Positions 31,877 to 40,437 are shown, numbered from the stretch's first letter. The stretch is DNA of 41,914 bases from Desertimonas flava (GCF_003426815.1 NZ_QKYK01000040.1:1-41914); one strand, 5' to 3'. The notes: generated by a model from the letters alone, not told the origin. A program made the numbers and translations.

Positions 31877-33139
31877 TTGTCCCCTCGTGTGCTCTTCCAG
31901 CTGAGCGGCTCGATCGCCGCCTACAAGGCGTGCCACGCCATCTCCCGGCTCACCCAGGCCGGCTGCGAGGTGCAGACCGTCGCCACGGACGCCGCCTTGA
32001 AGTTCGTCGGCGCGGCCACCCTCGAGGGCCTGTCGGGCCGCCCGGTGGCGACCGACACGTTCCAGCCCGGTTCGCAGATGGATCACATCCACCTCGTGCG
32101 CTGGGCCGACGTGATCGTGCTGTGCCCGGCGACGGCCAACACGCTCAATCGTCTCGCCGCCGGAATCGCCGACGATCTCGTCGGCACGATGTTCCTGGCC
32201 CATGACTTCAGCGGGTCGACATCGGGCGGCCGCCCGAAGCCCTACCTCGTCGCCCCGGCGATGAACACGGCGATGTTCCGGCATCCGGCCACCCAGGAAT
32301 CGATCGCCCGGCTGCGGGGGTGGGGCGTCGAGTTCCTCGAACCCGACGCCGGGGCGTTGGCATGCGGGGAGATCGGGGCCGGCCGCCTCGCCGACCCCGA
32401 CGTCGTGGTCGCCGAGGTGCTCCGCCGACTTCCGGCCGGCACCGGTCATGAGGCGGCTCCCGAGTCGCTGCGCGTCGCCGTCACCTCCGGCGGTACGAAA
32501 GTGCCGATCGATGGTGTGCGGGCGATCACCAACACCAGCACCGGATCCACCGGCGCCACCATCGCCACGCACCTCGCCGCGAGTGGCCATCACGTCACGC
32601 TGATCCACGCCGCCGACGCCGTCGTGCCGGCTGCCTCCGCCGGCGTCGAGCTCGTCCCCTACGAGACGTTCGCCGATCTCGACGCGGTGCTGCGCGCCAC
32701 CCTGCCCGGCGGCCACTTCGACGCCGTGATCCACCTGGCCGCGGTCAGCGACTACGACATCGATCATCTCGAGGTCGACGGCCGACGCGTCGCCGCGGCC
32801 ACGGGCGGCAAGATCGACTCGGGCGGCGCCTTGTCGATCCACCTTCGGCGCAACCCGAAGCTGCTCACCACGCTCAAGCAGCTCGCCGGCGACCAGGCGA
32901 CCATCGTGGGCTTCAAGCTCACCAACGACGCCGAGCCGCAGGCGCGCCGCGAGGCGGTGCGCAAGGTAGCCGAGTGCGACGGTGTCGACCTCGTCGTGCA
33001 CAACGACCTCACGGAGATGGGTCCCGGCCGGCACGGAGCCACGATCTACCGGGGCGACGACGTCGTGGCCACCGCCGGCGACAACGAGCAGTTGGCGGCG
33101 GCGATCGAAGCGCTGCTCTCCTCGCGCGTCAGCGGCTGA
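31877..33139 (+). CDS. coaBC: Bifunctional phosphopantothenoylcysteine decarboxylase/synthase
   Basis: A 420-residue enzyme performing two consecutive steps of coenzyme A synthesis. Residues 1-180 are the FMN-dependent CoaC decarboxylase: GSIAAYKA (11-18), His72, PAMN (127-130) and Cys163 in ACGEIGAGR. Residues 195-415 are the CoaB ligase with TSGGTKVPIDGVRAITNTSTG, AAVSDYDI and the KIDS...NPKLL stretch. Where most CoaB have a PID/PVR motif, here it reads KVPIDGVR. The TTG start is favoured because residues match from there and a -10-like box lies 6 nt upstream; GTG at 31889 is possible. Its end overlaps the convergent patatin gene by 11 bp. Confidence 0.93.
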   Translation: MSPRVLFQLSGSIAAYKACHAISRLTQAGCEVQTVATDAALKFVGAATLEGLSGRPVATDTFQPGSQMDHIHLVRWADVIVLCPATANTLNRLAAGIADDLVGTMFLAHDFSGSTSGGRPKPYLVAPAMNTAMFRHPATQESIARLRGWGVEFLEPDAGALACGEIGAGRLADPDVVVAEVLRRLPAGTGHEAAPESLRVAVTSGGTKVPIDGVRAITNTSTGSTGATIATHLAASGHHVTLIHAADAVVPAASAGVELVPYETFADLDAVLRATLPGGHFDAVIHLAAVSDYDIDHLEVDGRRVAAATGGKIDSGGALSIHLRRNPKLLTTLKQLAGDQATIVGFKLTNDAEPQARREAVRKVAECDGVDLVVHNDLTEMGPGRHGATIYRGDDVVATAGDNEQLAAAIEALLSSRVSG

Positions 33140-34241
33140 GGATTGCCAGGCGGTCGGCGATCTCGGGCTCGCGGAGCCGGGCGAGCGTCGAGGCCTGAAC
33201 CTGTTCGATCACGGCCGGGGCCTTCGACGGGTCCATCGTGTTCCCGGACATCTGGGCGAGGTCGTCCGCCGTGGGTTGGAAGGCCACGGTCTCCACACCC
33301 CGGTCCCGCAGCCCGATCAGCTCTCCCGCCAGCCAGCGCCGGGCCATCTGACGCACGGCCGAACGGGGCGAGAGCTCCGGCCCGGCCCGTTCGGGCGACA
33401 TCGGGGCACTGACGATGACCAGGTCCGGTGCCTCCGGCTCCACCGGTTCCGCCGACGCCGGATGGGTGCGCGGCACGGGGACCAGGTGGGCGGCGAGATC
33501 GGCGTTCGTGGTCGAGTGCACCCCTCCGTCCACGTACCGCTCGCCGTCGATCTTGACGGGGGCGAAGTAGCCGGGCACGGCGCACGACGCCTGCACGGCC
33601 CGGCCGACGGTCACCGGGCCGGCGCTGGCGCCCTCGTCGCGGCCGAAGACGACCCGGTTGCCGACGTCGAGCTTGACGGCGACGATCCACAGCGACGACG
33701 ACGGCCACTCCGACCCGAACAGCGCGTCGTAGGGCGCACCGAGCGAGTCGGTGGGGCGTCGGCCCGGCGGCACCATCGCCGAGAAGAGCGAGCCGGGGGT
33801 GACCCGCCAGGGCTCGCGCAGCGCACGCAGGACGCGCTCGGGCGACGCCATGCGCATCTGCCGGACTCGCGTCGCGAGCTCGGCGACGCCGTCGAGGGGA
33901 CCGTCGGCGCCCGGGCTCTCGTCCACGGCGGCATCCGGGTCGGCCTCCGCCGGCTGGTCGGCGGCCGCGAGCTGGGCGATGGCCGCCTCGCCGGTGCGCA
34001 CGATGCGACGCCCAGCAGGCGACAACGGCCGCCCGAGCGCCCTGGCACGCATGTCGAGCGGGCCGAGGCCGGCCCGCAGACCGGCGCCCACGATCGATCC
34101 CGCCGACGTGCCGACGATCAGCTCGGCGGACCGGGCATCCCAGCCCAGCTCCTCGGCCAGGCTGCTGAGCACACCGACATGGAACGCGTGGCCGACCGAG
34201 CCGCCGGCACCGAGCACCAGAGCCACCCGCGGGGACCTCAT
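33129..34241 (-). CDS. Patatin-like phospholipase family protein
   Basis: A 370-residue alpha/beta lipid acyl hydrolase. Oxyanion loop LGAGGSVGHAFHVGVL (10-25), nucleophile Ser46 in GTSAGS and the dyad Asp238 in VDGGVHS are all present, so an active serine hydrolase is expected. An acidic, poorly conserved insert lies at about 95-120 (ADPDAAVDESPGADG). The substrate, phospholipid or other acyl ester, cannot be told. The ATG at 34241 has a TAATGT box 7 nt upstream, suggesting a leaderless transcript; a longer reading from 34409 would run into galE and is rejected. Divergent from galE. Confidence 0.88.
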   Translation of the reverse strand: MRSPRVALVLGAGGSVGHAFHVGVLSSLAEELGWDARSAELIVGTSAGSIVGAGLRAGLGPLDMRARALGRPLSPAGRRIVRTGEAAIAQLAAADQPAEADPDAAVDESPGADGPLDGVAELATRVRQMRMASPERVLRALREPWRVTPGSLFSAMVPPGRRPTDSLGAPYDALFGSEWPSSSLWIVAVKLDVGNRVVFGRDEGASAGPVTVGRAVQASCAVPGYFAPVKIDGERYVDGGVHSTTNADLAAHLVPVPRTHPASAEPVEPEAPDLVIVSAPMSPERAGPELSPRSAVRQMARRWLAGELIGLRDRGVETVAFQPTADDLAQMSGNTMDPSKAPAVIEQVQASTLARLREPEIADRLAILSR

Positions 34242-34248
34242 CTCACGC

Positions 34249-34254
34249 ACATTA
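34249..34254 (-). promoter_or_regulatory. Probable -10 box of patatin gene (leaderless)
   Basis: On the minus strand TAATGT ends 7 nt before the ATG at 34241. No Shine-Dalgarno is seen. The slightly offset CATAAT (34251-34256) is an alternative -10. Confidence 0.5.
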
Positions 34255-34301
34255 TGGGCGCCGTCCGGCGTTCGCGGCCGTGACGGTGGGTCCCCCAGCA
34301 G

Positions 34302-34307
34302 TAGCCT
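34302..34307 (+). promoter_or_regulatory. Probable -10 box of galE (leaderless)
   Basis: TAGCCT ends 7 nt before the ATG at 34315. GTGACG at 34280-34285, 16 nt upstream, is a fair -35. No Shine-Dalgarno is present. Confidence 0.6.
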
Positions 34308-34314
34308 GCCGGCC

Positions 34315-35295
34315 ATGAGTGTGCTCGTGACGGGCGGTGCGGGATACATCGGATCGCACACGGTGCGCCGGCTCCACGCCGACGGGGCCGACGTGGTGGT
34401 GCTCGACACCCTCGAGCTCGGCTACCCACAGGCCATCCCGGGGATCCCCCTCGTGCGGGCGTCGATCGACGACGTCGACGCCGTCACCGCGGCCTGCAAG
34501 GAGCACCGCGTCACCCAGGTCATCCACTTCGCCGGCTACAAGAGCGTCGGCGAGTCGATGGAGCTCCCGACGAAGTACTGGATCAACAACGTCGCCGGAA
34601 CCGCCACACTCGTCGACACGATGCTCGGCCTCGGTGTCGACCAGATCGTCTTCTCGTCGTCGTGCTCGGTGAACGGGACGCCCGACTCCGTCCCCGTCGC
34701 CGAGGACGCGGCGATCCGCCCCGAATCGGTCTACGCCGCCTCGAAGGCGATGGTCGAACAGGTCCTCGGCTGGTACGGCGTGACCCACGGCCTCCGCTCG
34801 GTGAGCCTGCGGTATTTCAACGCCGCCGGCGCCGAAGCAGACGGCCGGCACGGCGAGGTCTGGGACCGCAGCATCAACCTCGTCCCGGTCGCCATGAAGG
34901 CAGCCCTCGGCCGCCGCCCACCGCTCCAGGTGTTCGCCGACGACTACCCCACGCCGGACGGCACCTGCATCCGCGACTACATCCACGTCGACGACCTCGC
35001 CGACGCTCACGTCCGGGCGCTCGCCTACCTCGCCGGCGGTGGTGCGAGCATCGCACTGAACGTCGGCACGGGCATCGGGAGCTCGGTGCTCGACGTCATC
35101 AAGGCCACCGAGCGTGCGGCCGGCCGCCCCGTCCCCCACGACATCGTCGGCCGGCGCGCCGGAGACCCCGTCGCCACGTACGCCGACCCCACGCTGATCA
35201 ACGCGACGCTCGGATGGACGGCGACCAAGACGCTCGACGACATCGTCGAGACGGCCTGGCGCTGGCACAGCACCCACCTCGACGGCTACGGCTGA
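34315..35295 (+). CDS. galE: UDP-glucose 4-epimerase
   Basis: A 326-residue extended short-chain dehydrogenase interconverting UDP-glucose and UDP-galactose (or the N-acetyl forms). NAD loop TGGAGYIGSH (6-15), catalytic Tyr140 and Lys144 in SVYAASKAM, Ser114-116 in FSSSCSVNG, then SLRYFNAAGAEADGRHGE and FADDYPTPDGTCIRDYIHVDDLADAH, all classical GalE. Length is standard. It is the first gene of a likely pair with the GNAT fusion 31 nt downstream. It supplies nucleotide sugars for cell-surface glycans. Confidence 0.95.
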   Translation: MSVLVTGGAGYIGSHTVRRLHADGADVVVLDTLELGYPQAIPGIPLVRASIDDVDAVTAACKEHRVTQVIHFAGYKSVGESMELPTKYWINNVAGTATLVDTMLGLGVDQIVFSSSCSVNGTPDSVPVAEDAAIRPESVYAASKAMVEQVLGWYGVTHGLRSVSLRYFNAAGAEADGRHGEVWDRSINLVPVAMKAALGRRPPLQVFADDYPTPDGTCIRDYIHVDDLADAHVRALAYLAGGGASIALNVGTGIGSSVLDVIKATERAAGRPVPHDIVGRRAGDPVATYADPTLINATLGWTATKTLDDIVETAWRWHSTHLDGYG

Positions 35296-35326
35296 GCCCG
35301 GCGGCCCGACCCCCCATCGCCGCCGA

Positions 35327-37879
35327 ATGACCGCCGACGACGTCGCCGCCCGCTGGACCTCGCGAGTCGTCCTGGGCGACGGCGAGGCCGCCGTCGTGCG
35401 GCCGATGACCCCGGCCGACGCTCCGGCGCTCCTCGCCTTCCACGAGCGCCAGTCAGCCGACAGCCTGTACCGGCGCTTCTTCTCGCCGAAACCGACCCTC
35501 TCGGAGGCCGAGCTCGAACACTTCACCAACGTCGACTTCGTCGATCGCGCCGCCCTCGTCGTCGAGAGCCATGGCGAGTTCCTCGCCTGGGCGAGCTACG
35601 AACGGTGGCCCGGCCGGGACGACGCCGACACGGCCTTCATGGTCGACGACGCCCACCACGGCAAGGGCATCGCCACGCTGCTGCTCGAGCACCTCGCGGC
35701 GATCGCCACCTCCAACGGCATCGACCACTTCACGGCCGAGGTGCTCGCTGACAACCGGCCGATGCTCGCCGTGTTCAGCCGGGCCGGCTGGCCGCTGGAA
35801 CGCCACTACGACAGCGGCGTCATCGAGGTCGACTTCGCCCTCGACGAGACGGCGCAGTTCCTCGACTCGATGGCCAAGCGCGAGCAGCGCGCCGACAGCC
35901 GGGCGATGGCCCGCCTCCTGATGCCGCGCACGATCGCGGTCGTCGGCGCCACCGACCGCCCCGGCACCGTCGGCGACGCGTTGTGGCGCAACGTGTCCAG
36001 CGCGGCGACCGGCCCGGTGTACGCGGTGAACCCCAACCGGGCGACCGTCGGCGACACGCCCACCTACGCCAGGCTCGCCGACATCCCCGACGACGTGTGG
36101 CTGGCGGTCGTCGCCGTGCCGGCCGCGGCGCTCGCCGACGTGCTCGCCGACTGTGCCGCGGCACGCGTCCGCGGCGCCGTCATCGCCACGGTCGTCGACA
36201 ACACCGACGTCGACATCACGGCCCTCGTCGCCGACGCCAACCGCGCCGGGGTGCGCATCATCGGCCCGTCCAGCATGGGCGTGGCGTCCTCGCGCCCGGA
36301 GATCGGCCTGCAGGCCTCGCTCGTGCCCGTCCGCCTCACCCCGGGACCGATCGCCCTGTCGCTGCAGTCGGGCTCGCTCGGTTCGTCGGTGCTGCGACGT
36401 CTCGAGCAGCTGCACCTCGGGCTGTCGTGGTTCGTGTCCATCGGGGACCGCTCCGACGTCTCCGGCAACGACCTCCTGCAGTTCTGGGACGACGACGAGA
36501 ACACCAAGGTGATCGGCCTCTACACCGAGACGCTGGGCAACCCCCGGCGGTTCGCCCGCATCGCTCGCCGCGTGTCGCAACGCCGCCCGATCGTCGCGGT
36601 CCGCACGGGGACGGCGGCTTCGGGACCGTCGGGAGGCGCGCTCTATCAGCGATCTGGGCTGATCGAGGTTCCCACGGTCGCCGCCCTTCTGGACACGCTG
36701 CGGGTGCTCGCCACCCAGCCCGTGTTGCACGGCCGCAACGTCGCGGTGCTGTCCAACTCCCGGAGTCCCCGCACGCTCGCCGAGGCTGCCCTCGTGTCAG
36801 CAGGTCTGCGCCCCGTGGCGGCACCCCGGCCGCTCGACTGGCGGTCGACGCCTGCCGACTACACCGATGCGGTCCGGGCTGCGCTCGACGACGACGGCGT
36901 CGACGGCGTCATGGTCATCCACGCGCCGCCGCTCCAGGCCGCCATCGGCGCACCCGTGGCCGAGATCGACGCCGCCGTCGAGGGTGCGACCAAGCCGGTG
37001 ACCGCCGTCCTCCTCGGCGCCACCGACGGCCCGATCAGGCGAGGGTCGTCGGTCCCGGGCTTCGCGTTCCCCGAATCGGCCGCTGCCGTGCTCGGACGCT
37101 CGTACGCTTACGGCCATTGGCTCGACACCGAAGCGGCGGCTGCGCCGGTCACCATCGACGGCGTCGACGACGACGCGGTCGACGCCGTCATCGCCGACGC
37201 CTTGGCGCGCGGTCCGGTGTCCGGCGACGGCCGCACACTCGATGTCGCCGAGACGGACGCGATCCTTCGCGCCTACGGCATCACCATGCCGCCGAGGATG
37301 TTCGTGCCGGCCGACGACGCCGTCGACGCCGCTGCCGAGGTGGGCTATCCCGTCGCCATCAAAGCCCGCCACCGCCACCCCGGACGATCCGTCGACGCAG
37401 GAGTGGCGCTCGACCTCGCCGACCGCGTCGACGTGGTGTCGTCGGTGCAGCGGATGCGGAGCGCGCTCGGCGATCACGCCGACTTCGTCGTCGTCCAGGC
37501 GATGACCGCGCCGGGCGTCGACCTGCGCATCCGCGTGGTGGCCGACGAACGGGCCGGACCGCTCGTCACGGTGGGCATCGGGGGCAGCCAGGCCGATCTC
37601 GTGGACGAGACGCCGCGCCTCGCCCCGCTGTCGTTGGAGAGCGCCATCGCCCTGCTCGAGGAGTCGCGGGCGGGAATGGCCCTGCAGCGCGCCGAAGTGG
37701 GCTCGGGCTTCGTCATCGACATCATCCTGCGGGCCGCCCAGCTGGCCGCCGAGCACCCCGAGATCGTCACGCTCGACCTCAACCCGGTCATCGCCACCCA
37801 GGACCGGTGCTGCGTCACCGACGCCGTCATCCGCGTCGCTCCGCTTCGCTACCCCGGAGCGACGCTGCGCCGTCTGTGA
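35327..37879 (+). CDS. GNAT protein acetyltransferase fused to acyl-CoA synthetase-like domains (Pat type)
   Basis: An 850-residue fusion. Residues 15-170 are a GNAT domain with acetyl-CoA loop HHGKGIATLLLEHL (110-123). From about 195 comes an ADP-forming acyl-CoA synthetase: CoA-binding domain (VVGATDRPGTVG), ligase-like domains (LQSGSLGSSVLRRL) and a C-terminal ATP-grasp half (YPVAIKARHRHPGRS onward). The phosphohistidine motif, normally SHTG, reads LYQRSG (439-444), so the catalytic His is gone and the synthetase part is probably a regulatory acetyl-CoA sensor. This is the Pat/PatA protein-lysine acetyltransferase arrangement with GNAT at the N-terminus, as in Streptomyces, opposite to enterobacterial Pat. 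Likely target: acetyl-CoA synthetase. Confidence 0.88.
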   Translation: MTADDVAARWTSRVVLGDGEAAVVRPMTPADAPALLAFHERQSADSLYRRFFSPKPTLSEAELEHFTNVDFVDRAALVVESHGEFLAWASYERWPGRDDADTAFMVDDAHHGKGIATLLLEHLAAIATSNGIDHFTAEVLADNRPMLAVFSRAGWPLERHYDSGVIEVDFALDETAQFLDSMAKREQRADSRAMARLLMPRTIAVVGATDRPGTVGDALWRNVSSAATGPVYAVNPNRATVGDTPTYARLADIPDDVWLAVVAVPAAALADVLADCAAARVRGAVIATVVDNTDVDITALVADANRAGVRIIGPSSMGVASSRPEIGLQASLVPVRLTPGPIALSLQSGSLGSSVLRRLEQLHLGLSWFVSIGDRSDVSGNDLLQFWDDDENTKVIGLYTETLGNPRRFARIARRVSQRRPIVAVRTGTAASGPSGGALYQRSGLIEVPTVAALLDTLRVLATQPVLHGRNVAVLSNSRSPRTLAEAALVSAGLRPVAAPRPLDWRSTPADYTDAVRAALDDDGVDGVMVIHAPPLQAAIGAPVAEIDAAVEGATKPVTAVLLGATDGPIRRGSSVPGFAFPESAAAVLGRSYAYGHWLDTEAAAAPVTIDGVDDDAVDAVIADALARGPVSGDGRTLDVAETDAILRAYGITMPPRMFVPADDAVDAAAEVGYPVAIKARHRHPGRSVDAGVALDLADRVDVVSSVQRMRSALGDHADFVVVQAMTAPGVDLRIRVVADERAGPLVTVGIGGSQADLVDETPRLAPLSLESAIALLEESRAGMALQRAEVGSGFVIDIILRAAQLAAEHPEIVTLDLNPVIATQDRCCVTDAVIRVAPLRYPGATLRRL

Positions 37880-37928
37880 GCCCGCGACGGAGTCCTCTGC
37901 ACGCTGGTCGCCGGGCCAGAATGCACGG

Positions 37929-38219
37929 ATGGAAACTCAGGTCACCCACGACGAGGCAGGTTCCCGCTACGTGATCTTCGCCGGAGATGCCGAGATCGGA
38001 TTCGCCGAGTACCGCCTGCTCCGGAGCGACGACGGCGACGTCGCCGAGTTCCACCACACCCTCATCGAACCGGCCCGCCGCGGTCAGGGCCACGCCGAGC
38101 GCCTCGTCAAGGCGGCGCTCGACGACGTGCGATCGCGCCAGCTCAAGGTCCGCCCGACGTGCTGGTACGTCGACCAGTTCATCGTCGAGCACCCGGGGTA
38201 CGCCGACCTCCGCGTGTGA
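37929..38219 (+). CDS. Small GNAT-type N-acetyltransferase (NATD1/YjdJ family)
   Basis: A 96-residue mini-GNAT. It has EFHHTLIEPARRGQGHAERLVKAALDDVR, containing the acetyl-CoA loop RRGQGHA, and the family ending CWYVDQFIVEHPGYADL. Members are very short, cytoplasmic, of unknown substrate. Start 37929 is supported by family length and by a CAGAAT box 6 nt upstream. It follows the GNAT fusion by 49 nt and is followed by a strong bidirectional hairpin. Confidence 0.9.
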   Translation: METQVTHDEAGSRYVIFAGDAEIGFAEYRLLRSDDGDVAEFHHTLIEPARRGQGHAERLVKAALDDVRSRQLKVRPTCWYVDQFIVEHPGYADLRV

Positions 38220-38225
38220 ATCGTG

Positions 38226-38262
38226 CGCCTGACGGGATGTGCCTGACACATCCCGTCAGGCG
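38226..38262. terminator. Perfect 16-bp bidirectional hairpin
   Basis: CGCCTGACGGGATGTG (38226-38241) and CACATCCCGTCAGGCG (38247-38262) are exact complements with a 5-nt loop. It fills the gap between the small GNAT gene and the convergent M20 peptidase gene and abuts the latter's stop codon. No U-tract. Its apex GTGCCTGACAC recalls that of the hairpin at 2247-2273. Confidence 0.75.
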
Positions 38263-39633
38263 TCAGGTGAGGAGGTGCTTGGCGAGGCCGTGCCAGTAGT
38301 CGGTGGAGAGGCCGAGCGACTCGGTGTCGATGCGCTCGTCGTTGCCGTGGAATCGCTGACCGAAGCTCTCCAGCGACATCCCCGGGGCGAACAGGGCGGC
38401 GCCGTACGCGATCGAGCCCCGCTCGCGGAAGAACCGGGCATCGGTGCCACCGACCATCAGACCCGGCTGGAGCTTGGCGCCGGGGAAGGCCACCTGGGTG
38501 CGTGCCGCCAGTGCGTCCCACAGCGGCGAGTCGAGCGATGAGCGGGTCGCGTCGGCCCGCTGGATCGGTGAGACCTCGACGCGGTCGCGAAGCTCGCCGA
38601 GGGCGTCACGAAAGATCGCCTCGACCGCCTCGTCGCTCTCACCGGGAAGGAGGCGGATGTCCACGTCGATGTCCACCACGTCGGGGATGGTGTTGGTCTT
38701 CTGCCCGCCGTGGGCGACGTTGGGCGAGATCGTGGTGTGGGTGCACGCATTGGCCCGGCGGGCCACCGCCGGGTCGAGACCGGCGATCACGTCGTCGATC
38801 CGCGCCGGGTCGTCGAGCGCGGCGAGCACGTCGTCGGGCAGGTCCAGGCCTTCCAGTTGGGCCTTCCACAGGTCGTCGAGCTGCGGGATCGTGCGGTACT
38901 GGGACAGGCGCCGCACGACCTCGGCCGCGGTGACGAGGGCGTTGTCGGAGCCGTACGGCATCGACCCGTGGCCCGGCGTGCCCTTCACGCGCAGGCGCAG
39001 CCAGGCGATGCCCTTCTCGGCGACGCTGACCGCGACACGCCGAATGCCGTCGTTGCCGACCGACGACCAGCCGCCCGTCTCGGTGAGCACGTAGTCGGCA
39101 CCGACGACGTCCCAGTGGTTGTCCACCATGTACTCGGCCCCCCACGTGCCGCCGGCCTCCTCGTCGGCGACGCCGAAGTAGATCAGCGTGCCCTTCGGGC
39201 GGAAGCCCTCGTCGGCGAGCCGGCGCACCGCCACCGCCATCGACGACGTGATGTTCAACATGTCGATGGCGCCCCGGCCCCAGACCTCGGGCCGTCCGTC
39301 GGGGGCGGTGATGATCTCGCCGCCGAACGGATCGTGCGACCAGCCGTCGGGGTTGACCGGCACGACGTCGGTGTGCCCCATCAGGCAGAGCGACGGCGCC
39401 GTGGGGTCGGAACCCTCGATGCGGGCGACCATCGACGCCCGGCCCGGCCGCGATTCGAAGCGCTGCACGGCGAGCCCGGCACCCTCGAGGTACGTGGTGA
39501 GCAGATCGGCGTTGCGGATCTCGCCGCCGCTGTCGGGTGTGCCGTCATTGACACAGGCGTTGCGGATCAACGACTGCAACAGCTCGGTGGTCGGTCCGGT
39601 GAACGCCTCGGCCGACGCCGCCTGAGTGGTCAT
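38263..39633 (-). CDS. M20-family metallopeptidase/deacylase
   Basis: A 456-residue di-zinc hydrolase of the M20/ArgE/DapE group. Metal ligands His87 in GHTDVVP, Asp124 in GRGAID and the Glu pair 158-159 in ADEEAGG are in place; a dimerisation domain lies at about 200-330 with GTPGHGSMPYGSDNA; the C-terminal HGNDER contributes the last histidine. Actinobacterial proteins of this length are often called dipeptidase or succinyl-diaminopimelate desuccinylase-like; the substrate is open. It follows cofE by 20 nt but a TAGGGT box in that gap suggests its own leaderless promoter. Confidence 0.9.
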   Translation of the reverse strand: MTTQAASAEAFTGPTTELLQSLIRNACVNDGTPDSGGEIRNADLLTTYLEGAGLAVQRFESRPGRASMVARIEGSDPTAPSLCLMGHTDVVPVNPDGWSHDPFGGEIITAPDGRPEVWGRGAIDMLNITSSMAVAVRRLADEGFRPKGTLIYFGVADEEAGGTWGAEYMVDNHWDVVGADYVLTETGGWSSVGNDGIRRVAVSVAEKGIAWLRLRVKGTPGHGSMPYGSDNALVTAAEVVRRLSQYRTIPQLDDLWKAQLEGLDLPDDVLAALDDPARIDDVIAGLDPAVARRANACTHTTISPNVAHGGQKTNTIPDVVDIDVDIRLLPGESDEAVEAIFRDALGELRDRVEVSPIQRADATRSSLDSPLWDALAARTQVAFPGAKLQPGLMVGGTDARFFRERGSIAYGAALFAPGMSLESFGQRFHGNDERIDTESLGLSTDYWHGLAKHLLT

Positions 39634-39639
39634 GGGGCG

Positions 39640-39645
39640 ACCCTA
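39640..39645 (-). promoter_or_regulatory. Probable -10 box of M20 peptidase gene (leaderless)
   Basis: On the minus strand TAGGGT ends 6 nt before the ATG at 39633, inside the 20-nt gap after cofE. No Shine-Dalgarno is present. Confidence 0.5.
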
Positions 39646-39653
39646 CTGACCGG

Positions 39654-40406
39654 TCAGCGAAACAGGTCGCGGGACGGGTCGCGAAGCAGCATCTGGGCGG
39701 TCGCCGACTCGTCGGGCTCCCAATCGAAGCCGCGCACGACGGCCACCGGCACCCGCGACACGTTGCCCTTCACCAGTTCGGCGGCGGCCGTCAGCTCGTC
39801 GGCGACGCACAGCTCCTGCACGCGGAACTCGTGACCGTGGGGATCGCGTTGGCCGATGTAGCTGGTGATCGGCGACATCCCGGCGATGCCGATGGCGACG
39901 TCGGTCTGTCCCTCCCGCCAGGGCCGGCCGAACGTGTCGCTGACGATGACGGCGATGTCGAGGCCGGCGGAACGGAATCCGTCGCGCAGCCGGCGGGCCG
40001 AGCCGTCGGGATCCTTGGGCAGCACGACGACGCGGCCGGCGCCGCCGCTGGACGACTGGTCGACGCCGCTGTTGGCACAGATGAAGCCGTGGTGGGTCTC
40101 GGTGATCAGCACCGGGCCGCTCATGCGCACGACGCGCCTGGATTCGGCGAGCACGACCTCGACGACGCGGGGATCCTTGTCCCACTGCTCGGCCCAGGCC
40201 GCGGCAAAGGGCGAGGGGTGCACGCCGGCTAGGTCGATCACGGCACCTTCGGCTTTCGACACCACCTTCGAGGTGACGATCACCACGTCGCCGTCGTGGA
40301 GGTCGGTCGCCGCGGTGATCATCGCCGAGAGATCGTCACCCGCGGCGATCTCGGGCAAGCCACCGACGCCGAACACCTGGATCGAGGAGGCCTGGGTGGA
40401 AGCCAT
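39654..40406 (-). CDS. cofE: Coenzyme F420-0:L-glutamate ligase
   Basis: A 250-residue CofE-domain enzyme adding glutamate residues to coenzyme F420-0 with GTP. Marks are VVIVTSKVVSKAEGAVIDL, ETHHGFICANSGVDQSS, DTFGRPWREGQTDVAIGIAG and ADELTAAAELVKGNVSRVPVAVVRG. In mycobacteria and Streptomyces this domain is fused to a nitroreductase-like domain (FbiB, about 450 residues) that reduces dehydro-F420-0; here only the ligase half exists, as in archaea. Start 40406 is preceded by a TACCGT box at 8 nt. Divergent from menB across 31 bp. Confidence 0.93.
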   Translation of the reverse strand: MASTQASSIQVFGVGGLPEIAAGDDLSAMITAATDLHDGDVVIVTSKVVSKAEGAVIDLAGVHPSPFAAAWAEQWDKDPRVVEVVLAESRRVVRMSGPVLITETHHGFICANSGVDQSSSGGAGRVVVLPKDPDGSARRLRDGFRSAGLDIAVIVSDTFGRPWREGQTDVAIGIAGMSPITSYIGQRDPHGHEFRVQELCVADELTAAAELVKGNVSRVPVAVVRGFDWEPDESATAQMLLRDPSRDLFR

Positions 40407-40414
40407 CGCTCGGC

Positions 40415-40420
40415 ACGGTA
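40415..40420 (-). promoter_or_regulatory. Probable -10 box of cofE
   Basis: On the minus strand TACCGT ends 8 nt before the cofE ATG at 40406. It lies in the 31-bp gap shared with divergent menB, so the two promoters must overlap. Confidence 0.4.
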
Positions 40421-40437
40421 GCGGCCATGATGTCGAC

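Noticed and set aside
35453-36730. Minus-strand frame of 425 codons opposite the GNAT fusion
   Set aside because: His/Gly/Arg-rich without family features; antisense to a conserved multi-domain protein.
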